Positions 9,337 through 16,050 of a DNA stretch of 32,316 nucleotides are shown one piece after another (position 1 is the stretch's first letter; each line of letters begins with the position of its first letter). This stretch comes from Verrucomicrobiota bacterium. Lineage in GTDB: Bacteria > Verrucomicrobiota > Verrucomicrobiia > Limisphaerales > UBA1096. The position numbers and the translations under genes were made by a program. The notes below the pieces were generated by a model. The model did no database searches, had not been told where the DNA came from, and saw nothing but the letters and a program-made list of their open reading frames with translations. The DNA lies in contig JASMKO010000024.1 in assembly GCA_030749225.1 (NCBI GenBank), forward strand, positions 1 through 32,316. Reading direction: 5' to 3'.

Positions 9337-10712
9337 CAGCCACCCGCCGCAAGCAACTTGGCCAACTGGCACGCCGCTTGGCCAAGGGGACGCTTCGGAT
9401 GGACGAGCAAACGCTTCGTCAGCACACCGGCGACAAATGGTTCGCCGCCAATCTGCCTGACGCGGTGGCCTTCCCGAGCAGCACGAAAGCCGTCGCTGAG
9501 ATTCTCCGGTTCGCCAACCGGCATCGCATCCCGGTGACGGCGAGGGGAGCGGGGCACGGCTATGTCGGTGGCTGCGTGCCGGTGCGCGGCGGCATCGTGT
9601 TGAGCCTGGCCCGGATGAATCGCATCCGCGAAATAAGCGGGAACGACTTCGTGGCCGTGGTTCAGTCAGGGGTCATCACGGCTGCGTTGCAGGACGCCGC
9701 CGAGGCCAACGGTCTGTATTACCCGCCCGACCCGGCTAGCCGAGCGGACTGCAGCATCGGTGGCAACATTGCGACCAACGCCGGTGGCCCACGCTGCCTT
9801 AAGTATGGAGTCACGCGCGACTATGTGCTTGGGCTGGAGGTCGTACTGCCGGACGGCTTGGTCGCGATGCTCGGCGGGCGGTGTCACAAAAACAAAACAG
9901 GCTTCGACCTTGCGCGCTTTTTCGTCGGCTCGGAAGGGTTGCTTGGGGTGATCACCGGGGCGACTCTAAAGCTGCTGTCGATGCCGCCGTTTCGGGCCTG
10001 TGTCGGGATGGGTTTCGGCTCGATGCGCCAAGCGACCCAGGCGATCCAGGCGATTTTTCGGTCTGGTTTTCTGCCTTCCGCCGTCGAGGTGGCTGATGCC
10101 TTCACGCTCGAGGCGGCCCGGGAGCGCACTGGCAGCAAGCTTTTCGACGGCTGCAAGGCTCACCTCATCGTCGAGTTGGATGGCCAGGAAAAATCTGTGC
10201 GTGGCGAACTGGGCCAATTGCTGAAACTACTTAAGCCTTATACGCCGTTGAACACACGAAAAGGGTTTGGCCCGGCGGGCGTTGAGCGGTTCTGGCAACT
10301 GCGTCGCGAGTTTTCGTATTCGCTACGTGACACGGGTTTGACCAAGTTGAACAACGACATCGCCGTGCCGCGCGGCAAGCTTGCGCCGCTGTTCCGGTTT
10401 GCCACGCAACTGCAGAAAAAGCATGGCATCCGCGTCGCCTGTTTCGGGCACGCCGGCGACGGCAACATCCACGTCAACCTGATGATGGACGAGTCGAACC
10501 CGGAACAGGTGCGACGCAGCAACGCCGCGCTGGATGACCTGTTTACCCAAGTGTTGGTGTGGGGCGGGGTGGTGACTGGGGAGCACGGCATTGGCGTCGC
10601 GCGGCTGCCGTGGTGGGAGCAGGCCACGACGCCCGAGTCGCGCAAGCTGCACGTGGCATTCAAGCGGGCAGTCGATCCGAACGGCATCCTTAACCCAGGC
10701 AAGTTCGTGTAG
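9333..10712 (+). CDS. FAD-linked oxidase, GlcD / D-lactate dehydrogenase type
   Basis: This 459-residue flavoprotein of the FAD_binding_4 plus FAD-oxidase_C family oxidises 2-hydroxy acids such as glycolate or D-lactate. The FAD-binding part shows GAGHGYVGG and SIGGNIATNAGGPRCLKYG, the latter nearly identical to the GlcD subfamily pattern. The C-terminal domain has HAGDGNIHVN (near residue 373), whose histidine belongs to the metal/substrate site, and GEHGIG (near 416). The ATG at 9333 overlaps the previous stop (ATGA); the frame opens further upstream but in the region coding for the DUF2007 protein. No GlcE or GlcF partner follows, so it may work as a single-subunit enzyme. Substrate is uncertain. 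Confidence 0.88.
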   Translation: MTATRRKQLGQLARRLAKGTLRMDEQTLRQHTGDKWFAANLPDAVAFPSSTKAVAEILRFANRHRIPVTARGAGHGYVGGCVPVRGGIVLSLARMNRIREISGNDFVAVVQSGVITAALQDAAEANGLYYPPDPASRADCSIGGNIATNAGGPRCLKYGVTRDYVLGLEVVLPDGLVAMLGGRCHKNKTGFDLARFFVGSEGLLGVITGATLKLLSMPPFRACVGMGFGSMRQATQAIQAIFRSGFLPSAVEVADAFTLEAARERTGSKLFDGCKAHLIVELDGQEKSVRGELGQLLKLLKPYTPLNTRKGFGPAGVERFWQLRREFSYSLRDTGLTKLNNDIAVPRGKLAPLFRFATQLQKKHGIRVACFGHAGDGNIHVNLMMDESNPEQVRRSNAALDDLFTQVLVWGGVVTGEHGIGVARLPWWEQATTPESRKLHVAFKRAVDPNGILNPGKFV

Positions 10713-10714
10713 CG

Positions 10715-11374
10715 ATGGTGTTTGACCGATTCACGCATGAGCGGGCGTGCTTGGCCAAGGGCAGCACGCGGATTGCCGGGGTGGACGAGGTTGGGCGAGG
10801 GCCGCTGGCTGGGCCGGTGGTTGCGGCGGCGGCGGTGTTTTCGTCCGGTCACATCTGCGCCGGCTTGGGCAAACCGCTGGATGGGGTGAACGACTCGAAG
10901 CGGGTGAGCGCAAAAAAACGGGAGCTGTTTTTCGAGTTGCTTCAGTCGCTGGAGGGTTTCGAGTTCGGCATTGCCGTGGTCGAGGCGGAGGAGGTGGACC
11001 GGATCAATATTTTGCAGGCGACGCACAAGGCAATGCGGGAGGCCGTGGCTGCGCTTGGCAAAGCGCCGGGGCATCTGCTGGTGGACGGCCACGCGGTGCC
11101 GTCGCTTGTCCAGGCTCAGACGGCACTCGTGAAGGGCGACTCGCTGAGCTACTCGATCGCCGCTGCCAGTATTTTGGCCAAGGTGACGCGCGACCGGATG
11201 ATGGCGAAGGCTGACGCCGAGTTTCCCGGCTACGGCTTCGCCACAAACATGGGGTACGGCACGCGCAGGCATCTCGAAGCCTTGGGCAGGCTGGGGCCGT
11301 GCCCGCTGCACCGGCACAGTTTCGCGCCGATCCGGCCGGAGCCGCAGCTTGGCCTGTTTGCCGGGGACCAATGA
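10715..11374 (+). CDS. rnhB: Ribonuclease HII
   Basis: RNase HII, 219 residues, cleaves RNA in RNA-DNA hybrids and removes misincorporated ribonucleotides from DNA. The active-site block GVDEVGRGPLAGPV carries the first two carboxylates (D24, E25). The remaining acidic residues fit D124 in LLVDGHAVP and D142 in KGDS, spaced as in the known enzymes. The NDSKRVSAKKRE block and the AASILAKVTRDRMM helix are also typical. The ATG lies two bases after the glcD-like stop and the TGA overlaps the yraN start, so it sits inside a tightly packed unit; rnhB-yraN adjacency is common in bacteria. Confidence 0.95.
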   Translation: MVFDRFTHERACLAKGSTRIAGVDEVGRGPLAGPVVAAAAVFSSGHICAGLGKPLDGVNDSKRVSAKKRELFFELLQSLEGFEFGIAVVEAEEVDRINILQATHKAMREAVAALGKAPGHLLVDGHAVPSLVQAQTALVKGDSLSYSIAAASILAKVTRDRMMAKADAEFPGYGFATNMGYGTRRHLEALGRLGPCPLHRHSFAPIRPEPQLGLFAGDQ

Positions 11375-11793
11375 GGCTTTGGTGGAAGCTTCAGCAGGCG
11401 CTTGGCTTGCAGCGCGGGCCGGAGCATCTGCGTCGGGGTCGGGTCGGCGAGGCGGCGGCGAAGCGCCATCTGCAGCGGGCCGGGCTCAAGTTTCTCACCG
11501 CCAATTTCCAAACCAAGGACAGCGAGATCGACCTCGTGTTTCGGGACGGCGACTGTCTGGTGTTCGTTGAGGTGAAGGCACGGACGGAGGGCGGTTGGAC
11601 GCGCCCCGCCGCCGCGGTGAACCGCCGCAAGCGCGGGCGTCTTGGCCAGGCGGCGAAGGAATACCTGAAGCGTCTTGGTAACTTGGAAACCAAGTTCCGC
11701 TTCGACATCGTCGAGGTGCTGCTGCGTGACGGAGAAGTGATCGACGTGCGGCATCTGCCCAACGCCTTCCCGCTGACAAGGCCGGAACGGTGA
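11371..11793 (+). CDS. yraN: YraN / UPF0102 family endonuclease-like protein
   Basis: A 140-residue UPF0102 protein with a restriction-endonuclease-like fold. It shows RRGRVGEAAAKRHL followed by SEIDLVF and LVFVEVKAR, so the E27, D54, E67-x-K69 arrangement of the PD-(D/E)XK core is complete. The function in cells is not settled; links to DNA processing have been suggested for the family. The ATG at 11371 overlaps the rnhB stop (ATGA), and the longer open frame upstream lies within rnhB. It is the last gene of the plus-strand run and converges on the gene at 11801. Confidence 0.88.
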   Translation: MRLWWKLQQALGLQRGPEHLRRGRVGEAAAKRHLQRAGLKFLTANFQTKDSEIDLVFRDGDCLVFVEVKARTEGGWTRPAAAVNRRKRGRLGQAAKEYLKRLGNLETKFRFDIVEVLLRDGEVIDVRHLPNAFPLTRPER

Positions 11794-11800
11794 GTGGTTT

Positions 11801-12397
11801 TTAGTGGCGGGTGGTTTGCCCGGGGCTTTCGAGTGACTTGGGCGTGCTGAGGATGATGGAGGCAACGACAGCCTGCTGCGCAACTTTGATGTCGGAGGCG
11901 ATATGCCGCGCGATGTTACTGGCGTAAATGGGGGAGTCGTATACGGGCGAACGAACCGGGGCTGTTTTTCGTGTGACGCTGGCCTGTTCGGCCTTGCGCA
12001 ACTGCCGGGCTAGCGGCGTTTCCTTGTACCCTTCCTGTGTCACGCTAACCAGCGGTGTGGCCGCCGGCGTGGCGGCACCAATTATCGGGGGCAGATCGGT
12101 CGATTCCTGCTCGTAGTTATCAGCGTATTCCCTCTCCAGTTGCTCGCTGGAGTCATCGACTTTTTCGAGTTGCGCCTCGACTAGTTGCTCAAGTCGACCC
12201 AGCCATCCGCTGGGTTCCTCGGTTGTTTCTGCCTTGGAGGGTTGCACCGGTACAGCCCGGGCTAGCCGATCACGCTTGGCGGCCTCCTTGCGTTTGTTGA
12301 TCCAACTCGCGAGTGCGGCGAGCAGGCCGAACACGAGGTACAGGAGCAGTTGTCCGTCAACTTCAGCCAAGACCGTTTGGCCTTGAGGTGTGGTCAT
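11801..12397 (-). CDS. Unrecognised single-pass membrane protein downstream of floA
   Basis: I do not recognise this family. It has about 198 residues from the ATG at 12395-12397; a TTG at 12424, six bases after the floA stop, would add nine residues and is a real alternative. Near the N-terminus there is one hydrophobic segment (LLLYLVFGLLAALASW), then a basic stretch (NKRKEAAKRDR), then a long polar, charged and Pro/Thr-rich region with possible coiled-coil (LGRLEQLVEAQLEKVDD), so most of the chain is likely cytosolic and partly disordered. It is the third gene of an apparent nfeD-floA operon, which suggests a role at the FloA membrane domain; that is inference. Confidence 0.6.
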   Translation of the reverse strand: MTTPQGQTVLAEVDGQLLLYLVFGLLAALASWINKRKEAAKRDRLARAVPVQPSKAETTEEPSGWLGRLEQLVEAQLEKVDDSSEQLEREYADNYEQESTDLPPIIGAATPAATPLVSVTQEGYKETPLARQLRKAEQASVTRKTAPVRSPVYDSPIYASNIARHIASDIKVAQQAVVASIILSTPKSLESPGQTTRH

Positions 12398-12430
12398 CAG
12401 CAATTCTGTGAAATCGTTTGCCAAGATGGT

Positions 12431-13456
12431 TTACGACTTCGGTTTGTTGGAATCGGCCGCCTCGTCGGTGCCGGCGATCTTGCTGCGCATATCGGTGTCG
12501 GCGGCGAGATTCTTCATCCGGTAATAATCCATGATGCCAAGGTTGCCACTGCGGAACGCCTCGGCCATGGCCAGCGGCACCTGTGCCTCGGCCTCGACGA
12601 CCTTGGCCTGCATTTCCGCCACCCGGGCGGTCATCTCCTGCTCCTGCGCCACGGCTGCCGCACGGCGGACTTCTGCCTGGGCTTGGGCGACGAGTTTGTT
12701 CGACTCTGCCTGCTCTGCCTGCAGCTTGGCACCAACGTTTTCGCCGACATCGACGTCCGCGATGTCGATCGACAAAATCTCGAAGGCGGTGTTGCTGTCG
12801 AGGCCCTTGGAGAGCACGTTCTTTGAAATGCGATCCGGGTTCTCGAGCACGTCTTTGTAGCTTTGCTCGGAGCCGATGGAGGAGACGATGCCCTCGCCGA
12901 CACGGGCGACGATGGTGTCCTCTGTGGCGCCGCCGACGAAGCTGGAGAGGTTGGTGCGCACGGTCACGCGGGCGCGGGCCTTGATGACAATGCCGTCCTT
13001 GGCCACAGCGTCGATGCTGCGTTTCGAACCGCTGGCAGGGGGACAGTCAATGACTTGTGGGTTGACCGAGGTATGCACCGCCTCAACCACGTTTTTGCTG
13101 GTGCCCTTGGTCGCCAGGTCGATGGCACAGGCCTGGTCAAACACCAGGTCGATGTTGGCCTTCTGGGCGTTGATCAGAGACTGGATCACCATTTCGACAT
13201 GGCCTCCGGCGAGGAAGTGTGTGGAAAGGTCATCAATGGTGACCGGAATACCGGACTTCACCGCGGTGATTCGTGGGTCGACAATTCGACGGATCGGAAT
13301 CTTTCGGAGCTGCAGCTGGATCAATTCCATGAAGGTCACCTTGGCTCCGGAAACGTAGGCCCTCAACCACGTTGTCCCGAAGTTCAGGACGACGATCGCT
13401 AGGATGAACAGAATCAGGCCAGCAATTCCGAATACGATTAATTGTGTTGGAGTCAT
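12431..13456 (-). CDS. floA: Flotillin-like protein FloA
   Basis: FloA (formerly UPF0365) organises functional membrane microdomains. The 341-residue protein begins with a membrane-inserted hairpin region ([19 protein letters not shown]), followed by [21 protein letters not shown], the typical start of its SPFH-like part. Further diagnostic blocks are [37 protein letters not shown] and a Glu/Ala-rich coiled-coil (about 240-300) ending in [17 protein letters not shown]. The length fits the family. It follows the nfeD gene on the same strand with a gap of about 40 bases, the usual arrangement. Confidence 0.95.
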   Translation of the reverse strand: MTPTQLIVFGIAGLILFILAIVVLNFGTTWLRAYVSGAKVTFMELIQLQLRKIPIRRIVDPRITAVKSGIPVTIDDLSTHFLAGGHVEMVIQSLINAQKANIDLVFDQACAIDLATKGTSKNVVEAVHTSVNPQVIDCPPASGSKRSIDAVAKDGIVIKARARVTVRTNLSSFVGGATEDTIVARVGEGIVSSIGSEQSYKDVLENPDRISKNVLSKGLDSNTAFEILSIDIADVDVGENVGAKLQAEQAESNKLVAQAQAEVRRAAAVAQEQEMTARVAEMQAKVVEAEAQVPLAMAEAFRSGNLGIMDYYRMKNLAADTDMRSKIAGTDEAADSNKPKS

Positions 13457-13497
13457 TTTTTCAGTTTATTTTGGAGGTTTTAGTTTCAACTCAAAAA

Positions 13498-13947
13498 TCA
13501 TGTTTCACGGACAACCACCCGTTTGCCCTCCACGGCCACGACCCTAACGGGGTGATCTTTCTCGATGAACGCCCCCTCGGTGACGACGTCCACCCGGTCG
13601 TCGCCGATCACCGCCTTGCCGGAGGGGCGCAGATCAGTGTATGCGGAGCCAGTCTGATTAAGCAATTGGGATAAATCAATACCCAAATCACCGACGGCGG
13701 AAGAGGAGGCGAGTTTTTGTCCCATGGCGGATTTCGGGAACCACATCACGAAACAGGTGGTGAAGATGGCCGTGGAGACCAGCGCCACGACAAGGAAGAT
13801 GTTGCCATGATCGGTGTTGATATAGGCCACCACCACCGATGCAATCATCGTGAGAATGGCACAGGCGCCTAGCACCATTCCTGGCAGGAGCACCTCGAAA
13901 AACATCAGAACAAAACCGATGACGAGAAGTCCGATTGCCATTTCCAT
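13498..13947 (-). CDS. NfeD-family membrane protein
   Basis: A short NfeD-type protein of 149 residues. The ATG at 13945-13947 puts a membrane helix (MAIGLLVIGFVLMFFEVLLPG) at the N-terminus; the open frame extends 12 codons upstream without a hydrophobic start. Three membrane segments follow in the first 90 residues. The C-terminal 65 residues form the OB-fold-like NfeD domain, with GSAYTDLRPSGKAVIGDDRVDVV and EGKRVVVRE. This is the type without the serine protease domain that pairs with flotillins. It is the first gene of the nfeD-floA unit. Confidence 0.85.
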   Translation of the reverse strand: MEMAIGLLVIGFVLMFFEVLLPGMVLGACAILTMIASVVVAYINTDHGNIFLVVALVSTAIFTTCFVMWFPKSAMGQKLASSSAVGDLGIDLSQLLNQTGSAYTDLRPSGKAVIGDDRVDVVTEGAFIEKDHPVRVVAVEGKRVVVRET

Positions 13948-14028
13948 GCGCCCTTTACTACGTGAAACCGGTCTGCTTGGCAATTACAATCGACTTTTTA
14001 TTTTGATTGTTCCCGCGCGGTTGCCCGG

Positions 14029-15021
14029 TCAATCGATCGCCTTCTGGAATGCATCTATTACTGTCGCCACGGCGTCCTGCTCAGCTTGGCCAAGCGGCCA
14101 CTCGGCGGCACGGACGGTCTCAGCGATCTGGCCTTTGCGGCGAGCGCCGACGATGGCTGAGGTGATCTCTGGCCGACGCAGCGTCCACGCTACGGCCAGA
14201 TGCGAGACGGTGTGTCCGCTTGGCCTGGCGATGGCCCGTAACTGATCCACGAGTTGCAGGAAAGGCTCGAGCTTGGGCGGGCGGAGCAGGGAGGCCACAG
14301 GGTGATCCGCCTGCTTATGACGGCGCCAGTCGTTCTCCGGCAGGTTGTCGATCCAGTCGCGGGTGACTTTGCCGGTGAGCAGCCCGCTCTCCATCGGGCT
14401 GTAGCAGACGATGCCGCACTGATTATCGCGGCACCACTCCATCTGCCCTTCCTCCTCGATCTGCCGGTTGATCAGGCTGTAGCGCGGTTGCAGCGAAGAA
14501 ACCGGGCCAAGTGCGGCAGCACGGTCAAGCTGGATCGCCGAGTAGTTGCTAACGCCCGGCCAGCGAATCTTCCCTTGTGTCTGCAGGTCGAGCAGTGTCT
14601 GCCATGCCTCCTCGACATTTTCGTCCGGCTCCGGCCAGTGGAGTTGGTACAGGTCGATTGTGTCGACCTGGAGCCGGCGAAGCGACCCCTCGACCTCCTG
14701 CAGGATTGTCTCACGGGAAGCGAATCGGCGTGGAGTTTTATCTTCGTTGGGCAACACGCCGCACTTGGTGGCTACGATGACTGGCTCCCCCCATTCCTGG
14801 AGCGCCTTGGCAACCACCACCTCCGACAGCCCGAAACCGTAGGCGTGAGCGGTGTCGATCCAGTTGATGCCCGCCTCCAGCCCCTCAAGGATTGCCCCGA
14901 TCGAGTCCTTCTCCTCCTGCGGCCCCCAGCCCATGCCCCAGTCTCCGCCGCCAATGGCCCAGGTGCCAAAGCCGACTGGCGTCAGGTCAAGGTCGGTGTT
15001 TCCCAGTTTGCGAGTTTCCAT
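14029..15021 (-). CDS. Aldo/keto reductase
   Basis: A 330-residue NADPH-dependent aldo/keto reductase. The catalytic tetrad is complete: D56 and Y61 in WIDTAHAYG, K86 in VATKCG and H128 in LYQLHWP. It opens with METRKLGNTDLDLTPVGFG, the usual start of the subfamily close to E. coli YghZ/YajO and Gram-positive general stress reductases. The C-terminal cofactor-binding region (TSAIVGARRKGQI) is also present. The physiological substrate is unknown. The palindrome CTTGGCCAAG at 14085 encodes LGQ near its C-terminus. It seems to be a single-gene unit, separated by about 80 bases from nfeD. Confidence 0.9.
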   Translation of the reverse strand: METRKLGNTDLDLTPVGFGTWAIGGGDWGMGWGPQEEKDSIGAILEGLEAGINWIDTAHAYGFGLSEVVVAKALQEWGEPVIVATKCGVLPNEDKTPRRFASRETILQEVEGSLRRLQVDTIDLYQLHWPEPDENVEEAWQTLLDLQTQGKIRWPGVSNYSAIQLDRAAALGPVSSLQPRYSLINRQIEEEGQMEWCRDNQCGIVCYSPMESGLLTGKVTRDWIDNLPENDWRRHKQADHPVASLLRPPKLEPFLQLVDQLRAIARPSGHTVSHLAVAWTLRRPEITSAIVGARRKGQIAETVRAAEWPLGQAEQDAVATVIDAFQKAID

Positions 15022-15142
15022 TCGGTGCCGAGTATACCATCAATCGCCCCGCAATAAAAGCCAGATGGAGTGGGGCAAAAAACTTGCCGTCAAGGATGGG
15101 GGCGATTACGTTGCGCCGCTTCCGGGGCAAACCCGGATTGTT

Positions 15143-15217
15143 GGGTTGGTAGCTCAATGGTAGAGCAGCGGCCTTTTAAGCCGTTGGTTGTGAGTTCGAG
15201 TCTCACCCGACCCACCA
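15143..15217 (+). tRNA. tRNA-Lys (anticodon TTT), CCA encoded
   Basis: A complete cloverleaf can be folded. The acceptor arm is GGGTTGG (15143-15149) with CCGACCC (15207-15213), including one G-T pair. The D-arm is GCTCAATGGTAGAGC. The anticodon stem pairs GCGGC with GCCGT around the loop CTTTTAA, giving anticodon TTT. The T-arm is GTGAG-TTCGAGT-CTCAC. The discriminator A is followed by an encoded CCA. It marks the change from compact backbone to the AT-richer accessory segment downstream, but I found no second copy of its 3' end that would prove an integration site. Confidence 0.97.
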
Positions 15218-15457
15218 TTCAAAACCTCCGGTTTTAAAAGTTAAAAGAGGATTTCGGCTCTTCTTTCCCCCCAAGTCATCTGTTTCATTGACAGTTCGTT
15301 GACGTTTAGTAACTCAAAAACTGGAACTGAATACGATGCGTCCCTCGAAGATTCGGGTAGCAAAATACGGACACTCAGCAACCTCGAAGTGGGTTGTTGC
15401 GGCAACAGTTAAAAACGCCTTGAAAACTACGCTCAAAGGGGTGACAGTTTTCTCGAT
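15218..15457. other. Intergenic stretch after tRNA-Lys with a flank-repeat copy
   Basis: No convincing gene is present. Directly after the tRNA there is a short inverted repeat, AAAACC-TCC-GGTTTT, without a clear T-run. A 41-codon frame (15336-15461) starts with MRPSKIRVAKYGHSATSKW, and its TGA overlaps the next ATG in ATGA; it has no recognisable family and I do not claim it as a gene. Positions 15391-15417 match the ankyrin flank repeat described separately. Confidence 0.4.
15372..15417 (+). repeat. Ankyrin flank repeat, copy D (3' half best preserved)
   Basis: GGGTTGTT, then GGCAACAGTTAAAA(A)CG, is shared with copy C (minus strand, 19978-20048), apart from a gap of a few bases between the two parts. 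Copy D lies about 40 bases upstream of an ATGAAA lipoprotein-leader start, as copy C lies shortly upstream of the leader ORF at 19961. Confidence 0.5.
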
Positions 15458-15886
15458 ATGAAATAACAACTCATCGCAATCGTCGCGGCCGTGGTGCTGG
15501 TGGGGTGTGGGTCAAGTATTCACGAAGCTTCCACTAAAGGGAACATCGAAGCCGTCAAACAGTACTTGGCTGCTGGTGTGGATGTGAATGCGAAGGATTG
15601 GCTTGACCAGACTCCTTTGCGTTGGTCGACTCTTGATGCTCGTCATCAAGTTGCCCAAATAAATGCAAGCGATATCGGGGGCATATTGTTTCTAATTGCT
15701 TTGGTTCTATGTCCCATAATTTTCTTTGCTGGTATAATTGCCTTGATTATTTGGGCTATAAAAAAAGGTAAATTTAGCGGCAAAGGGGGAAGTTATTATG
15801 GTAATAGCTGTAGCAGCGATTCAAGTAGCAGCAATTCGAGCAGCAGCTGTGGAAGTAGCTGTGGCGGTTGTGGCGGTGGCGACTAA
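15458..15886 (+). pseudogene. Ankyrin lipoprotein with TAA at codon 3 and a chimeric Ser/Cys/Gly tail
   Basis: The frame starts ATG-AAA-TAA at 15458, then continues as QLIAIVAAVVLVGCGSS, a clear lipoprotein signal with lipobox LVGC. The TAA at codon 3 therefore interrupts an otherwise intact leader. Translation from an internal GTG (15491) would give MVLVGC, too short for export. Next come one to one and a half ankyrin repeats (IHEASTKGNIEAVKQYLA, VDVNAKD). The repeat region then stops and is replaced by a strong membrane helix (GGILFLIALVLCPIIFFAG, continuing), a basic segment and a low-complexity tail of Ser, Cys and Gly (about 30 residues). Intact relatives are wholly ankyrin after the leader, so this is a chimera or decayed copy. 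A sequencing error at codon 3 cannot be excluded. Confidence 0.6.
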
Positions 15887-15905
15887 AACTTAAAGCCGCA
15901 GGCAA

Positions 15906-15971
15906 ATGAAATACCTCCCACTCACAACAATCGAAGCCGTGCTTCTGGTGGGGTGTGGTGAGTCGCAGTGA
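15906..15971 (+). pseudogene. Orphan lipoprotein leader of the ankyrin family
   Basis: A 21-codon frame reads MKYLPLTTIEAVLLVGCGES and stops just after the lipobox LLVGC. Its first 28 bases match 24 of the first 28 bases of the ORF at 20408, and its lipobox codons match those of the broken ankyrin gene at 15458. It begins 20 bases after the stop of that gene. The rest of the expected ankyrin protein is missing. I read it as the surviving 5' end of a deleted tandem paralogue. Confidence 0.5.
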
Positions 15972-15983
15972 TGCTTCATAAAG

Positions 15984-16000
15984 AGGAGGAAAAAATGTGA
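15984..16000 (+). promoter_or_regulatory. Strong Shine-Dalgarno followed by ATG-TGA
   Basis: AGGAGG at 15984-15989 is spaced five bases from an ATG (15995) that is immediately followed by TGA. It is one of the clearest ribosome-binding sequences in the window, yet no gene follows it; the next gene runs on the opposite strand. It may be the remnant of a truncated gene or a chance match. Confidence 0.3.
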
Positions 16001-16050
16001 GTATGGATTTGTATATAAGAATATCTTTTTAGATTTCAGCAACTTTGATG

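Noticed and set aside
10238-11371. Long minus-strand open frame (377 codons) opposite the GlcD-like gene and rnhB
   Set aside because: The plus-strand genes are firmly identified; the antisense protein is rich in Arg, Pro and His with no domain, typical of the reverse of GC-rich coding sequence.
15795-15882. AGC-rich stretch as a CRISPR-like or satellite array
   Set aside because: It is in frame and encodes the Ser/Cys/Gly tail; the units are irregular codon repeats without spacers.
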